Positions 24,432-32,334 of a stretch of 32,403 bases of DNA are shown piece after piece; position 1 is the stretch's first letter; each line of letters begins with the position of its first letter. Position numbers and translations under genes: made by a program. The DNA is from an uncultured Planctomycetota bacterium (lineage in GTDB: Bacteria > Planctomycetota > Brocadiia > CAIUPP01). The stretch is taken from contig CAIUPP010000111.1 in the NCBI GenBank assembly GCA_903901045.1, forward strand, positions 1 to 32,403, in the 5' to 3' direction. The notes under the pieces are model-generated. The model was not told where the DNA came from, did not search any database, and saw nothing but the letters and a program-made list of their open reading frames with translations.

Positions 24432-24511
24432 CAGAGCGTTGCAGCCCTTTTGGCATTAGTCCCAGTTGGAACGATTTCCTGGACAATACCTGAAATGCCT
24501 GCAACGCTCTG
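24432..24511. repeat. 13-bp inverted repeat between int2 and the primase gene
   Basis: CAGAGCGTTGCAG (24432-24444) is inverted perfectly at 24499-24511. Its right arm lies 10 bp past the primase stop codon, which reads leftward. The rest of 24239-24520 shows no gene. It could be a terminator-like or replication/regulatory structure. Confidence 0.55.
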
Positions 24512-24520
24512 TAACGCCTG

Positions 24521-26713
24521 CTACAACTGCTCATTCCGAGTACCTCCGCCCGACAATCCAATACCAGAAAAACCTCTCGTTGGCGTGCCGTGAATGCGCC
24601 TTGTGTCGTCGGCAATACCGTCAAGTTTCCGCAAACGCTCGTAGAAAGCCGTCCGGTCCAAGGGAGTGCGTTCGCCCGCCGTCTGTGCCCAGTTCTGATA
24701 AGCTGTGAAGATTTCCGTCCGGCTTGTCCATGCACCCGGATTTAGGATGCAGTGGCTTTCCACAAACTCCGCGAGCAAGTCCTGCTCATCCTGATAGGTA
24801 GCCGTCGCGACCGTCACTGCGTCCGGGGCCTTCAGACCCTCGCGCTGCCATTCGAGGCAGCCTCGCACCGCCCACGCCAAGATCCCAGGCCATTCAGCCA
24901 TGAGCCTCTGTGTCAAGTTCTTGTCTTGCTCGTCGTCCGGTATGACGACCGTGAACGGTATCAGTCGAAGCCGCCGCCAAACCGCATGACTTCCTTCACG
25001 TACACGGGGTTTGTTGTTCGTCGCCAGGATCAGCTTGAATGTGCGCAGAAACTCGAAGTAATTCTGCCGCATGAATCGACCTTTCAAGCGCGCATTGCCC
25101 GTCAGCCGCTTGATCAATTGGACCTTCAGGCGAACGCACTCCTCTGTCTCCGAACTCACGATGAGCCGTCTGCCCGCAAGGTCAGCGATCTCGCATGGAT
25201 GCTCGTCGGAATGCCGCACCACGAGAAGGTCGGGGGCCGCCTCCGCTGCATAGTCGCCGAGTAGGCCACAAAGGGTATCAAGAAAGACGCTCTTGCCATT
25301 CGCACCGGCACCGTAGAACAGAAACAGAGATTGTTCGCTTACGTCGCCGGTAAGGCACATCCCTGCAATCCGCCGAAGGTAGCTGATCATGGCCGGATTG
25401 CCGTCCATGACTCGATCCAGAAAGGCTTCCCACAATGCACACGTCGCCGTTGGGTCGAATACTACTGGCGCGAGTTTCGTAATCAGGTCTTCACGGCGAT
25501 GGTCCCTTAACCTTCCGGTGTGAAGGTCAACGGACCCATTCAGCACGTTCAAGAGAAACGCATCCCTGTCCAAGCTGACGGGCGACACCCCCAGTTCGCA
25601 CCGGGCAAGGTCGACCATCGCGCTGAGGCGTTCTCGAAATTGGGACGAAACCGCCCACCTTGAAAGGGCCTTCTGGCGCGGACCCATTTCATCTTTCGCT
25701 TCGTCGAAAATCGAAAGAGCAACGTCCTTTGCTAGACGCATCACATGGAGGTCCGTGTCCTCGCGCCAGCGGACGCCGTCCCATCTCAGCCACTTCCCAA
25801 AGCCCCCGCAGAACCGCAGGTCACTGCCGTGCCGACGAACAAGCCGCTCCGCGTTGCCCAAGTCTGTCAGGTGCGCAGCCCTTCCCTGGGGGTCTGCACC
25901 ACTGGCTTCATGTGCGCCGGCATGTGACGGTTCCCATGATGCTACTTCTGTCGCCAACTGTAGGAGCACCTCCCGGAGTTGTTCCGGCGTTCTTGAATCC
26001 AGCGACTCGATCCAGTCGGTCGCGTCCTTCCCCTTGCCAGGCATTTCCATCACTTTCACGCATGTGGTTTTGTCATGCAGACGTGCGGCCACGTCCTGAG
26101 CATGTTGGCGTCCCGCCGGGTCTTTATCGGCAACAACTACAACCCGTCGGCCATGCAATGCGACGTCGTCCCGCATGCAGGCCCACTTGCCCGCCCCGCC
26201 GGGGTTGCATGTAGCCGTCAATCCGAGCGCCCGCACATTTTCAACATCTTTCTCCCCCTCACATACGAACACGCATTCAGTCCTATCCGTTGCCAGAAGT
26301 TCGGGTAGGCGATATAAGACACGGGGCGTTTCGTTAAGGTTCCAGACCCAACCATTCCTTCCGTTTGGGCGTCGCTGCCGAAAGTCCTTCGGCTCATAGC
26401 GCACTACCTCAAAAAGCAGAGTCCCGGCCTCATCACGGTAGGGATACGTCGCTACGACCTGACGGGAGTTTTTTCTCGCGCAGGTTTCGTTGCGCTTTGC
26501 AGGGAATAAGTCGCGTGGCCTAATTTTGAGTGCCTGGCAGACTTCATGGAAAGAGCACCCCGCCTGACAGTGCAGAAGCACTCGACCATCATCGCCAACC
26601 GACACACTCAAGCTGGGTTTCCGGTCATCATGCGCCGGGCAACGGGCCGTCCATTTCCTGTCTCCGCACGACCGCACGCCGGAAAGCTTGGACAAGATCA
26701 TCGGCTTCTGCAC
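24521..26713 (-). CDS. P4-type primase-helicase (zinc finger, TOPRIM, SF3 helicase)
   Basis: A 730-residue replication protein of the phage P4 alpha/D5 type that primes and unwinds the element's own origin. In order: a zinc-binding primase finger with C25-x2-H28 and C49-x3-C53; a TOPRIM-like domain with CEGEKD (151-156) and VADKDPAG (194-201); a D5-N type linker at about 285-450; and a superfamily 3 helicase with Walker A GAGANGKS (468-475), RLIVSSETEE (516-525) and LATNNKPR (563-570). The GTG at 26713 is chosen because GAGAGGAG lies 7 bp upstream; an internal ATG at 26701 would give an ATGA overlap with the previous gene. It suggests autonomous replication after excision. Confidence 0.9.
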   Translation of the reverse strand: MQKPMILSKLSGVRSCGDRKWTARCPAHDDRKPSLSVSVGDDGRVLLHCQAGCSFHEVCQALKIRPRDLFPAKRNETCARKNSRQVVATYPYRDEAGTLLFEVVRYEPKDFRQRRPNGRNGWVWNLNETPRVLYRLPELLATDRTECVFVCEGEKDVENVRALGLTATCNPGGAGKWACMRDDVALHGRRVVVVADKDPAGRQHAQDVAARLHDKTTCVKVMEMPGKGKDATDWIESLDSRTPEQLREVLLQLATEVASWEPSHAGAHEASGADPQGRAAHLTDLGNAERLVRRHGSDLRFCGGFGKWLRWDGVRWREDTDLHVMRLAKDVALSIFDEAKDEMGPRQKALSRWAVSSQFRERLSAMVDLARCELGVSPVSLDRDAFLLNVLNGSVDLHTGRLRDHRREDLITKLAPVVFDPTATCALWEAFLDRVMDGNPAMISYLRRIAGMCLTGDVSEQSLFLFYGAGANGKSVFLDTLCGLLGDYAAEAAPDLLVVRHSDEHPCEIADLAGRRLIVSSETEECVRLKVQLIKRLTGNARLKGRFMRQNYFEFLRTFKLILATNNKPRVREGSHAVWRRLRLIPFTVVIPDDEQDKNLTQRLMAEWPGILAWAVRGCLEWQREGLKAPDAVTVATATYQDEQDLLAEFVESHCILNPGAWTSRTEIFTAYQNWAQTAGERTPLDRTAFYERLRKLDGIADDTRRIHGTPTRGFSGIGLSGGGTRNEQL

Positions 26714-26955
26714 GGGTAGTCTCCTCTCAATTCATAAACCCAACGTGTTGCCGGCGGACAGCCGCGAGCAACCCAGTCGGAAAATTCCTGTGCACGTACG
26801 CGCTGAAGTCTGCGAGTCAGAGTGATCACCTCAGGGCCGAAACTACCGGAAGCGCGGAGTCGCCGGAGTTCCCGAACGGATATGCCGAGGCCAGCGGCCA
26901 CTTGGGGAAGCGTAAGTAGCGTGGCGGGTGGGGTGGGGTGGGAGTTCTCGGTCAT
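26698..26955 (-). CDS. AlpA-like/MerR-type helix-turn-helix protein
   Basis: 85 residues. The core LTLPQVAAGLGISVRELRRLR is a MerR-type HTH of the AlpA/excisionase superfamily, followed by a wing (TRRLQRVRAQEFSDWVARG). It probably controls the integrase or acts as recombination directionality factor; which of the two is not decidable. The ATG at 26955 (GGAAGGCGGTGG upstream) is preferred to the frame opening at 27018. The stop overlaps the primase start, so the two are translated together. Confidence 0.75.
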   Translation of the reverse strand: MTENSHPTPPATLLTLPQVAAGLGISVRELRRLRASGSFGPEVITLTRRLQRVRAQEFSDWVARGCPPATRWVYELRGDYPCRSR

Positions 26956-27256
26956 CGTCCACCGCCTTCCCGACCGTGTTGGGGGCCAGCGAGGCCATGC
27001 CGCCTCTTGTGGCGGCACGCCCGTTCTGTCCGGCGCACGGTCTTGGGATAGCCCTCAGTTGCTTTCATCGAGCAGGTAAGGGCTTGTTCGGCCTTCCGTA
27101 TCGAGTCCATGTTCTGCGCTCCCGCATGCTGTGTGGCTGAAACGTGAGCGCAATGCTATGTGGTGGGCTCTCAGAAAAGTCGAAAAGAAACTGACTTTCT
27201 ACGGATATTCAGGCGGGATAAGGGCAGAATACGGAGGCCACGATTCGAGCAGAAAC
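26956..27256. other. Gap with no recognised content
   Basis: About 300 bp between the AlpA-like gene and the next leftward gene. I see no coding frame, strong hairpin or clear promoter here. Confidence 0.5.
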
Positions 27257-28381
27257 TCAGTTGCCGCGCTTCTTGGGTGTTCCCCGGCCCAGTCTTTTCA
27301 GCATGTCCTTCATGGCAGGCTTATCGGCGTTCTTAGGCTCGGCAACCTGGCGCGCCTCTCGCCGCGCGATATAGTTCTTGCACCAAACGTCAGCGTCCTT
27401 TGCCTTGACGTAGACGTTCCGTCCATCTTTTCGCGCAGGCAAATGGTTCAAATCCTTTTCCGGTAGTCGCGTCGCCTTTGATAGCGTCGGAAGACCAACA
27501 TCGTATTTCAGGGCGACTTCTGACAATGTCATTTCCTGACTGTTGTTTGAAGCAGGCGGGGTTGCCACCTCCACCATCAAAACGCGTTTCAGGTTGAACA
27601 AAGCGGAAATGCACGGCTCATTGAGGCGCTCAATTGCATTTTTCGTGTCCTGCGCGGGAAGGACACCTCGCCAAAACGAGTAGACCGATTTTGCAAGCTC
27701 TTTGAATGGCTCAAGGTCAACGCCACGGGGAATGGCCGCCAGGCAAAGCATTTCATGATCGCGATTGAAACGATCAAACCATGCGTCGTCGAGATCGCAA
27801 GCCATTCGCCCGGCCTCGGCAGGTGACATCAAGAAGAAGGTATTGAAACCCGCCATGCGCTCAATCATTCGATTGCAGTGAGCGAGTAGTGCGGCAGGTG
27901 TGGCCTGCGCATAGTCTTCAATACGATTCGCGTCTTCTGCTTCACCCCTATGATAGATGAGGGGGTAGATCGGGCTTTCATTCAGTAAAGGCAGCGGGCA
28001 ATCCGCCTTCACTTTTTCAAACCATGCCGGAAGGTGATGAACAGCGTCCGGCGTCAGCATCCCCAGGTGGTCAATGATGGAATGCCAGTCACCCAGCAAC
28101 GCCTGCTCTGCACCCCCGCCATGCGGCCCACTATCATGGAGCGCCCCTAAGAGTACGTACGCCTCATCAAGGTCACGCGGGCCATGTTCCATCATAGCTT
28201 CTATCGCACACGATAGGGCACCAGCGTCATCGCCCTTTGTCAGTCGCTTGCAGTAAGCGGCGACTGTTTCTAGGAAACGAGTCCGCGTCAAGTCATCGCT
28301 CAGGAAGTCCGCCAGGGCAGCGCGAAGGTTCGTCAGAATCGTTTCAGCCTTGTCATCATCGTCCATATTGCGTCTCTCCAT
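27257..28381 (-). CDS. Unknown protein with C-terminal DNA-binding segment
   Basis: 374 residues, not recognised. About residues 1-270 look helical and acidic at the start (MERRNMDDDDKAE) with no catalytic motif that I can name. Residues about 288-345 (LSEVALKYDVGLPTLSKAT, then GRNVYVKAKDADVWCKNY) resemble a helix-turn-helix with wing of the HTH_17 kind, followed by a lysine-rich end (GRGTPKKRGN). The ATG at 28381 has GGGAGG about 5 bp upstream. It lies in the leftward set with the AlpA-like and primase genes, so a role in replication or regulation of the element is inferred. Confidence 0.7.
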   Translation of the reverse strand: MERRNMDDDDKAETILTNLRAALADFLSDDLTRTRFLETVAAYCKRLTKGDDAGALSCAIEAMMEHGPRDLDEAYVLLGALHDSGPHGGGAEQALLGDWHSIIDHLGMLTPDAVHHLPAWFEKVKADCPLPLLNESPIYPLIYHRGEAEDANRIEDYAQATPAALLAHCNRMIERMAGFNTFFLMSPAEAGRMACDLDDAWFDRFNRDHEMLCLAAIPRGVDLEPFKELAKSVYSFWRGVLPAQDTKNAIERLNEPCISALFNLKRVLMVEVATPPASNNSQEMTLSEVALKYDVGLPTLSKATRLPEKDLNHLPARKDGRNVYVKAKDADVWCKNYIARREARQVAEPKNADKPAMKDMLKRLGRGTPKKRGN

Positions 28382-28542
28382 GCAGCCTCCCGCAAACGGG
28401 CGTGGCGAATACCGGCGAAAGTTGCCGGCGTTTCGGAAGCTACCTTATCGAAGAACGCATTGAAATCAAGTATCGCCCTTGCTCCACGTCGAGTAATCGG
28501 GAACTTCGTTCGTTCCCCTCCGAAATCGGTCACGCTCTCCAT
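28333..28542 (-). CDS. Possible small protein, 69 aa
   Basis: A frame that begins inside the last codons of the upstream gene and overlaps the next gene's start by about 49 bp, filling the only gap in this leftward run. The middle (ARAILDFNAFFDKVASETP) looks protein-like and amphipathic. There is no clear ribosome-binding site, so translation would rely on coupling. It may equally be spurious. Confidence 0.35.
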   Translation of the reverse strand: MESVTDFGGERTKFPITRRGARAILDFNAFFDKVASETPATFAGIRHARLREAAWRDAIWTMMTRLKRF

Positions 28543-28895
28543 CCCAGCTGCTTCGCCACTCGCTTGATCTGTGTGATGAACGCATCACCCGGGCGCTTAC
28601 GCTGAACTTCGGGATTGGACGTGGCCGCCCAGCGATAGATCTGCTCGATTGCGCCGTACCCCCGTCCGAAGCCTCGCGCATGCTTCAGACAGTTCTCCTT
28701 GGTTGGCGCATCCGACAGAACAACACGCAACTCATCATCCGTCCACGGCTCTCCCTTACGGTCTTCATCCCAGCCCTGCTCCTGTTCCCACTCACGAATC
28801 GTTTCCGTAAAAACCCGCCTCAACTCATAAGGGTCAACGTCGCGATTCTCTGTGATGATCTGCCGAAACTGGCGCTTCCACACTCGCATAGGCAT
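28530..28895 (-). CDS. Small protein with Myb/SANT-like segment, 121 aa
   Basis: Not assigned to a named family. Residues about 50-92 begin PWTDDELRVVLSDAP and contain spaced tryptophan and tyrosine, recalling SANT/Myb-type DNA-binding segments in phage and element proteins. The N-terminus is basic and helical, and the C-terminus (FITQIKRVAKQLGWRA) is a basic helix. It is the first gene of the leftward series and may be its regulator. Two ATGs (28895 and 6 bp later) are possible starts. Confidence 0.6.
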   Translation of the reverse strand: MPMRVWKRQFRQIITENRDVDPYELRRVFTETIREWEQEQGWDEDRKGEPWTDDELRVVLSDAPTKENCLKHARGFGRGYGAIEQIYRWAATSNPEVQRKRPGDAFITQIKRVAKQLGWRA

Positions 28896-29465
28896 GGGGT
28901 AGCCCTTTCCTCAGTAAGGTGTGCGCCGGGGATGTCCGCACCCTCCGCAATTTCCAGTCATCACCTTATGCCACCGGTGGGATTCTACTACGACCAGACG
29001 GGAAATACTATGGGGCTTCAACCGGCGGTTGCCAACTGACGGTCAATCAACCGGATGCGAGTCTGAAGTTCTGTCAGGTCCAGCAACAGCCCTTGTGTCG
29101 CCACACTCTTGACCCTTATCAAGGGATAGCTGGGTACGCTCGTTCTAAGGAAAGCAAAACGGCGCGAGTTCGGGAGAGGCTGGCGCGCTGCCCTTTCCGT
29201 CCCGCATGAGATTCTACTACGCCCCGCCATTAAACGCCATACCTGGAACAACTGTGGGCGTCAGCGTGGCGGGGGCGACGAAAGGGGCAGAACACACCTC
29301 GTCAGACTGAGAGTAATCTCTGCACAATGCTACACGAGCACAGAAGATAACTCCTTGCGGAATGTCACTGCCGCAGAGTATCATCCCTAACACGTCCGTG
29401 TGCCGGGGCGGGTGAATCAGCCAAATTGGAGAAGGCGATTCGGACAAATCTGAAAGGACTTGGCT
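28896..29465. other. Divergent intergenic region with a 12-bp direct repeat
   Basis: 570 bp between leftward replication genes and rightward nuclease genes. GATTCTACTACG occurs at 28981-28992 and again at 29210-29221, each followed by (A/C)CC. On the minus strand these read CGTAGTAGAAT and could include -10 elements. No gene is supported; a leftward frame ending at 29018 has a helical-looking end (LTELQTRIRLIDRQLATAG) but a non-coding character before it. Confidence 0.45.
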
Positions 29466-30554
29466 ATGGCCGATAAGCCCAGGAAGTCTCTGCCGCCCGC
29501 AGGTCGTCAATCCGAGCAGGCAATGGTGCAGCAATCCGCCGCACAACTTCCTTCCGACTACGGCCCCTTCCTTGAAGACCTGAAAACGCGAATTCAGACC
29601 GCTCGCGTCAAGGCGGCTCTTGCCGCGAACCGCGAGATGGTCTTGCTCTACTGGGACATTGGCCGTCGCATACTTGAACGCCAGAAGGCCCAAGGGTGGG
29701 GTGCGAAGGTCGTTGAACGTTTGGCTCACGATCTGCGGATCGCGTTCCCTGACATGAAGGGTTTCTCACGAGCGAACATCCTTTATATGCGCGCCTTTGC
29801 CGACGCCTACCCGGATGTGACGATTGTCCAGCAGGCTGCTGGACAAATCCCCTGGTTCCACAACGTTGTTATCCTAGAGAAGATCAAAGACCCTGCCACT
29901 CGCCTCTGGTACGTCAGAAAGACCATCGAGCACGGTTGGAGCCGCGCCGTCCTCGTCCACCAGATCGAGAGCGCCCTGCACGAGCGCCACGGCAAGGCCG
30001 TCACGAACTTCGACCGCACACTACCCGCGCCGCAGTCCGATTTAGCGCGGCAGACCCTCAAAGACCCGTACCTTTTCGACTTCCTCTCCCTCGCCGAAGA
30101 CGCGCACGAGCGGGATTTGGAGCGCGGGTTGGTTGAGCACATCCGAAAGTTCCTGATCGAACTCGGCGTCGGGTTCGCGTTTGTCGGCAGCCAGTACCAC
30201 CTCGAAGTCGAGGGCGAGGACTTCTATCTCGACCTGCTCTTCTACCACCTACGCCTGCGCTGCTTCGTGGTCATTGACTTGAAGATGGAGTCGTTCAAAC
30301 CGGAGTACGCGGGCAAGATGAACTTCTACCTGTCCGCCGTGGACGCGCAACTGCGGCACCCCGGCGACAACCCGACCATCGGCATCATCCTGTGCAAAAC
30401 CCGCAAGCGCCTCATTGCCGAATACGCACTACGCAATACCCGGACGCCCATCGGCGTCAGCGAATACAAGCTCACTCGCGCCATCCCCGCCGCGCTCAAA
30501 TCCAGCCTGCCGAGTATCAAAGAGTTGGAGAAGGAGTTGGGGCATGAGGGGTGA
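29466..30554 (+). CDS. YhcG/DUF1016-family PD-(D/E)XK nuclease
   Basis: 362 residues. The DUF1016 N-terminal winged-helix-like domain spans about 35-190 (YWDIGRRILERQ, GFSRANILYMRAF, IPWFHNVVIL). The C-terminal nuclease domain (about 198-350) has D256 in FYLDLLFYH and D271-x-K273 in VVIDLK, the PD-(D/E)XK core, followed by GKMNFYLSAVDAQLRHPGDNPTIGIILC. The family is found near restriction-modification and in defence islands; its substrate is unsettled. The ATG at 29466 has AAGGA upstream; a TTG two codons earlier is an alternative. Confidence 0.92.
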   Translation: MADKPRKSLPPAGRQSEQAMVQQSAAQLPSDYGPFLEDLKTRIQTARVKAALAANREMVLLYWDIGRRILERQKAQGWGAKVVERLAHDLRIAFPDMKGFSRANILYMRAFADAYPDVTIVQQAAGQIPWFHNVVILEKIKDPATRLWYVRKTIEHGWSRAVLVHQIESALHERHGKAVTNFDRTLPAPQSDLARQTLKDPYLFDFLSLAEDAHERDLERGLVEHIRKFLIELGVGFAFVGSQYHLEVEGEDFYLDLLFYHLRLRCFVVIDLKMESFKPEYAGKMNFYLSAVDAQLRHPGDNPTIGIILCKTRKRLIAEYALRNTRTPIGVSEYKLTRAIPAALKSSLPSIKELEKELGHEG

Positions 30555-30639
30555 GTGGTCCGCCCTGTCACTATACGAAGCCTATATCACATTGATCGAC
30601 TGCGATCATCGGATACCCTCTGCATGCGTCGAAAAGAAG

Positions 30640-30669
30640 TTGACCCAAGAGGGGGAAGGGGGGTACTCT
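30640..30669 (+). promoter_or_regulatory. Possible promoter upstream of the GIY-YIG/HARE gene
   Basis: TTGACC (30640-30645), 18 bp, TACTCT (30664-30669). It is followed by a GAAGGAGG stretch (30712-30719) that has no start codon at a suitable distance. Confidence 0.35.
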
Positions 30670-30917
30670 ACTGCCTGACGCACCCACGACGGTTTCAGAA
30701 TTGCACGGTTGAAGGAGGACTTTTCGACAGAACGTAACGCATCGACAACATACTGAAAAGCTCGATCCTGAGCTTTGGTGTCTCAGCGAACGAACAACCA
30801 CTTCTGGCCTTCGGGTCGGAAAACACACGAGACAGCAAGGCACTGGCCGATGCTCTCCTTTTCGGGAGCGTCGCCGTGTCTGCTTTCGTGTGGTGGGCCG
30901 TGGTTGGCCCGTTCGCT

Positions 30918-30951
30918 GGGAGCAGTCCGGTTGATGCTCCCGATTTGTTTT
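30918..30951 (+). terminator. Possible rho-independent terminator
   Basis: GGGAGCA (30918-30924) and TGCTCCC (30935-30941) form a 7-bp stem with a 10-nt loop, followed by GATTTGTTTT. It would separate the YhcG unit from the next gene, or attenuate transcription from 30640. Confidence 0.5.
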
Positions 30952-31011
30952 AAGGGCTTCGGGCCGAAAGACCGCTTCTCACACGGCAACGTCAAGTGAA
31001 AGGAGCTGCCC

Positions 31012-31932
31012 ATGCCGAAAGCGATCAACTTCAAGAGGGTGGTCATGAGGTTGACGGAGTCTGCCACGCGTGTCGCTGAGAAAGAGAGACAAGAAGGCAT
31101 TAACACGATAGCGGAGACCATTCGGACTATTCTGCGGCGGCAGTCATGGGGTAAACCGGGCACAGTCAAGATGAAGATTCTCGCGGAGTCTTATGCGCAG
31201 ATTAGAGAAGCTGTTACTTGCATTGACGCAACCCATTGTCTGCGGGAACACGCATTTGCCAAAGGTACACGATGGCTTGAATTCCACATTCCGCAGGCAT
31301 CTGACAACATGGATACACTGGACGCGCTGATACGAGAGGTGAAGGAAAGTTTGCGGAAGACCGGCTTGATTGAACGCGGATTCGTCTACGTAGTATGGTC
31401 CCTAAGGCCAAGAGAATTCTTCTACATAGGCAAAGCGCAGACTGTTGACCGCCTTGGTCATGGGAAATTCGCCTATGGGTCGGCATATGCCACGCGCCTT
31501 AGCCTTATCTTCCCTGCAAAGAACCAGGACGCTGCAAGGGCACAGGTGGAGGCGAGCTTGCTTGCTGTGATAAAGCGCATGACGAACGGGCAGCCTGAAC
31601 AGAATAAGCGAAAGGAACCCGTGCCAGCGGGGTGCGCCTCGCGCGACCTGGACAAACTCGCACATTTCATGACGGCGCAACAAGAGGCACTCAGCGGCCG
31701 GGGGACGAAGCAGACCACGCTCCTGGACGCAGCGGTCGCCATATTACGTAAAGCTAGCCGGCCAATGAGCGTTCAGGAAATAGTCGGGAAGATCCGAGCC
31801 AAACGCCTTTGGCGCAGCGAGGGCAAGACGCCCACCGCGACGCTCAGTTCGTCGATCCTGCGGGAAATACAAGACAAGGGTGACGACGCCCGTTTCATCA
31901 AGGTGGGGCCGGGCAGGTTCGCGTTGAAGTGA
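31012..31932 (+). CDS. Predicted GIY-YIG nuclease fused to HARE-HTH domain
   Basis: 306 residues. A helical N-terminus (1-120) precedes a GIY-YIG-like core: GFVYVVW (123-129) in place of GIY, FFYIGKA (136-142) for YIG, R147, the conserved glutamate candidate E180 (QVEASLLAVI) and N198. Residues about 234-306 match the HARE-HTH fold (LLDAAVAILRKASRPMSVQEIV, then ATLSSSILREI, and FIKVGPGRFALK), a winged helix shared with ASXL, HB1 and restriction endonucleases and proposed to sense modified DNA bases. Together these suggest a DNA-cutting enzyme directed to a base state. AAGGAG lies about 7 bp upstream. The 120-aa gene follows after 39 bp. The nuclease assignment rests on motif reading. Confidence 0.7.
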   Translation: MPKAINFKRVVMRLTESATRVAEKERQEGINTIAETIRTILRRQSWGKPGTVKMKILAESYAQIREAVTCIDATHCLREHAFAKGTRWLEFHIPQASDNMDTLDALIREVKESLRKTGLIERGFVYVVWSLRPREFFYIGKAQTVDRLGHGKFAYGSAYATRLSLIFPAKNQDAARAQVEASLLAVIKRMTNGQPEQNKRKEPVPAGCASRDLDKLAHFMTAQQEALSGRGTKQTTLLDAAVAILRKASRPMSVQEIVGKIRAKRLWRSEGKTPTATLSSSILREIQDKGDDARFIKVGPGRFALK

Positions 31933-31971
31933 GTATCCAAGTAATCACGACATATGGAATGGGAGGCGAAC

Positions 31972-32334
31972 ATGGCAGGCTATTCAAGGTTCTATGTGGT
32001 CGGCGGTCTCGGCGGGTTCCAGGGCGCAGATGGCGTCAACCCCATTACGTTTCAAATCCTAGTCCGCGACCAACCGGGGCAGCGGCTCGAAGCTCACTAC
32101 TTCGATTCCAGCATCAGACCGCTTGGGAAGATTCGCACGATTGTTCCTGCCGGCCCGGACACCCCGGAAGCTCTCATTGATGCCTGTATCGTCTTCTATC
32201 CTGGCCACTTCAAGGCATGTCCTTCACTCGCGAAGGTGCGCGAAAAGCTTAAGAATGCAAAAGGGCTAGAGCATATTAACATTTTACACCTACGTTGCAG
32301 TGACGAAAAAAGCCCTGGCTGTCCTGCGGCGTAA
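31972..32334 (+). CDS. Unknown 120-aa protein downstream of the GIY-YIG/HARE gene
   Basis: Not recognised. It starts at the ATG at 31972, with GGGAGG 5 bp upstream, preferred over an ATG at 31954. The N-terminal half is beta-rich with glycines (YVVGGLGGFQGADGVNP), and the C-terminal half is helical (SLAKVREKLKNAKG). There is no signal peptide or transmembrane segment. The close spacing suggests co-expression with the nuclease, as an accessory or immunity partner by inference. The remaining 69 bp of the window show no feature. Confidence 0.6.
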   Translation: MAGYSRFYVVGGLGGFQGADGVNPITFQILVRDQPGQRLEAHYFDSSIRPLGKIRTIVPAGPDTPEALIDACIVFYPGHFKACPSLAKVREKLKNAKGLEHINILHLRCSDEKSPGCPAA

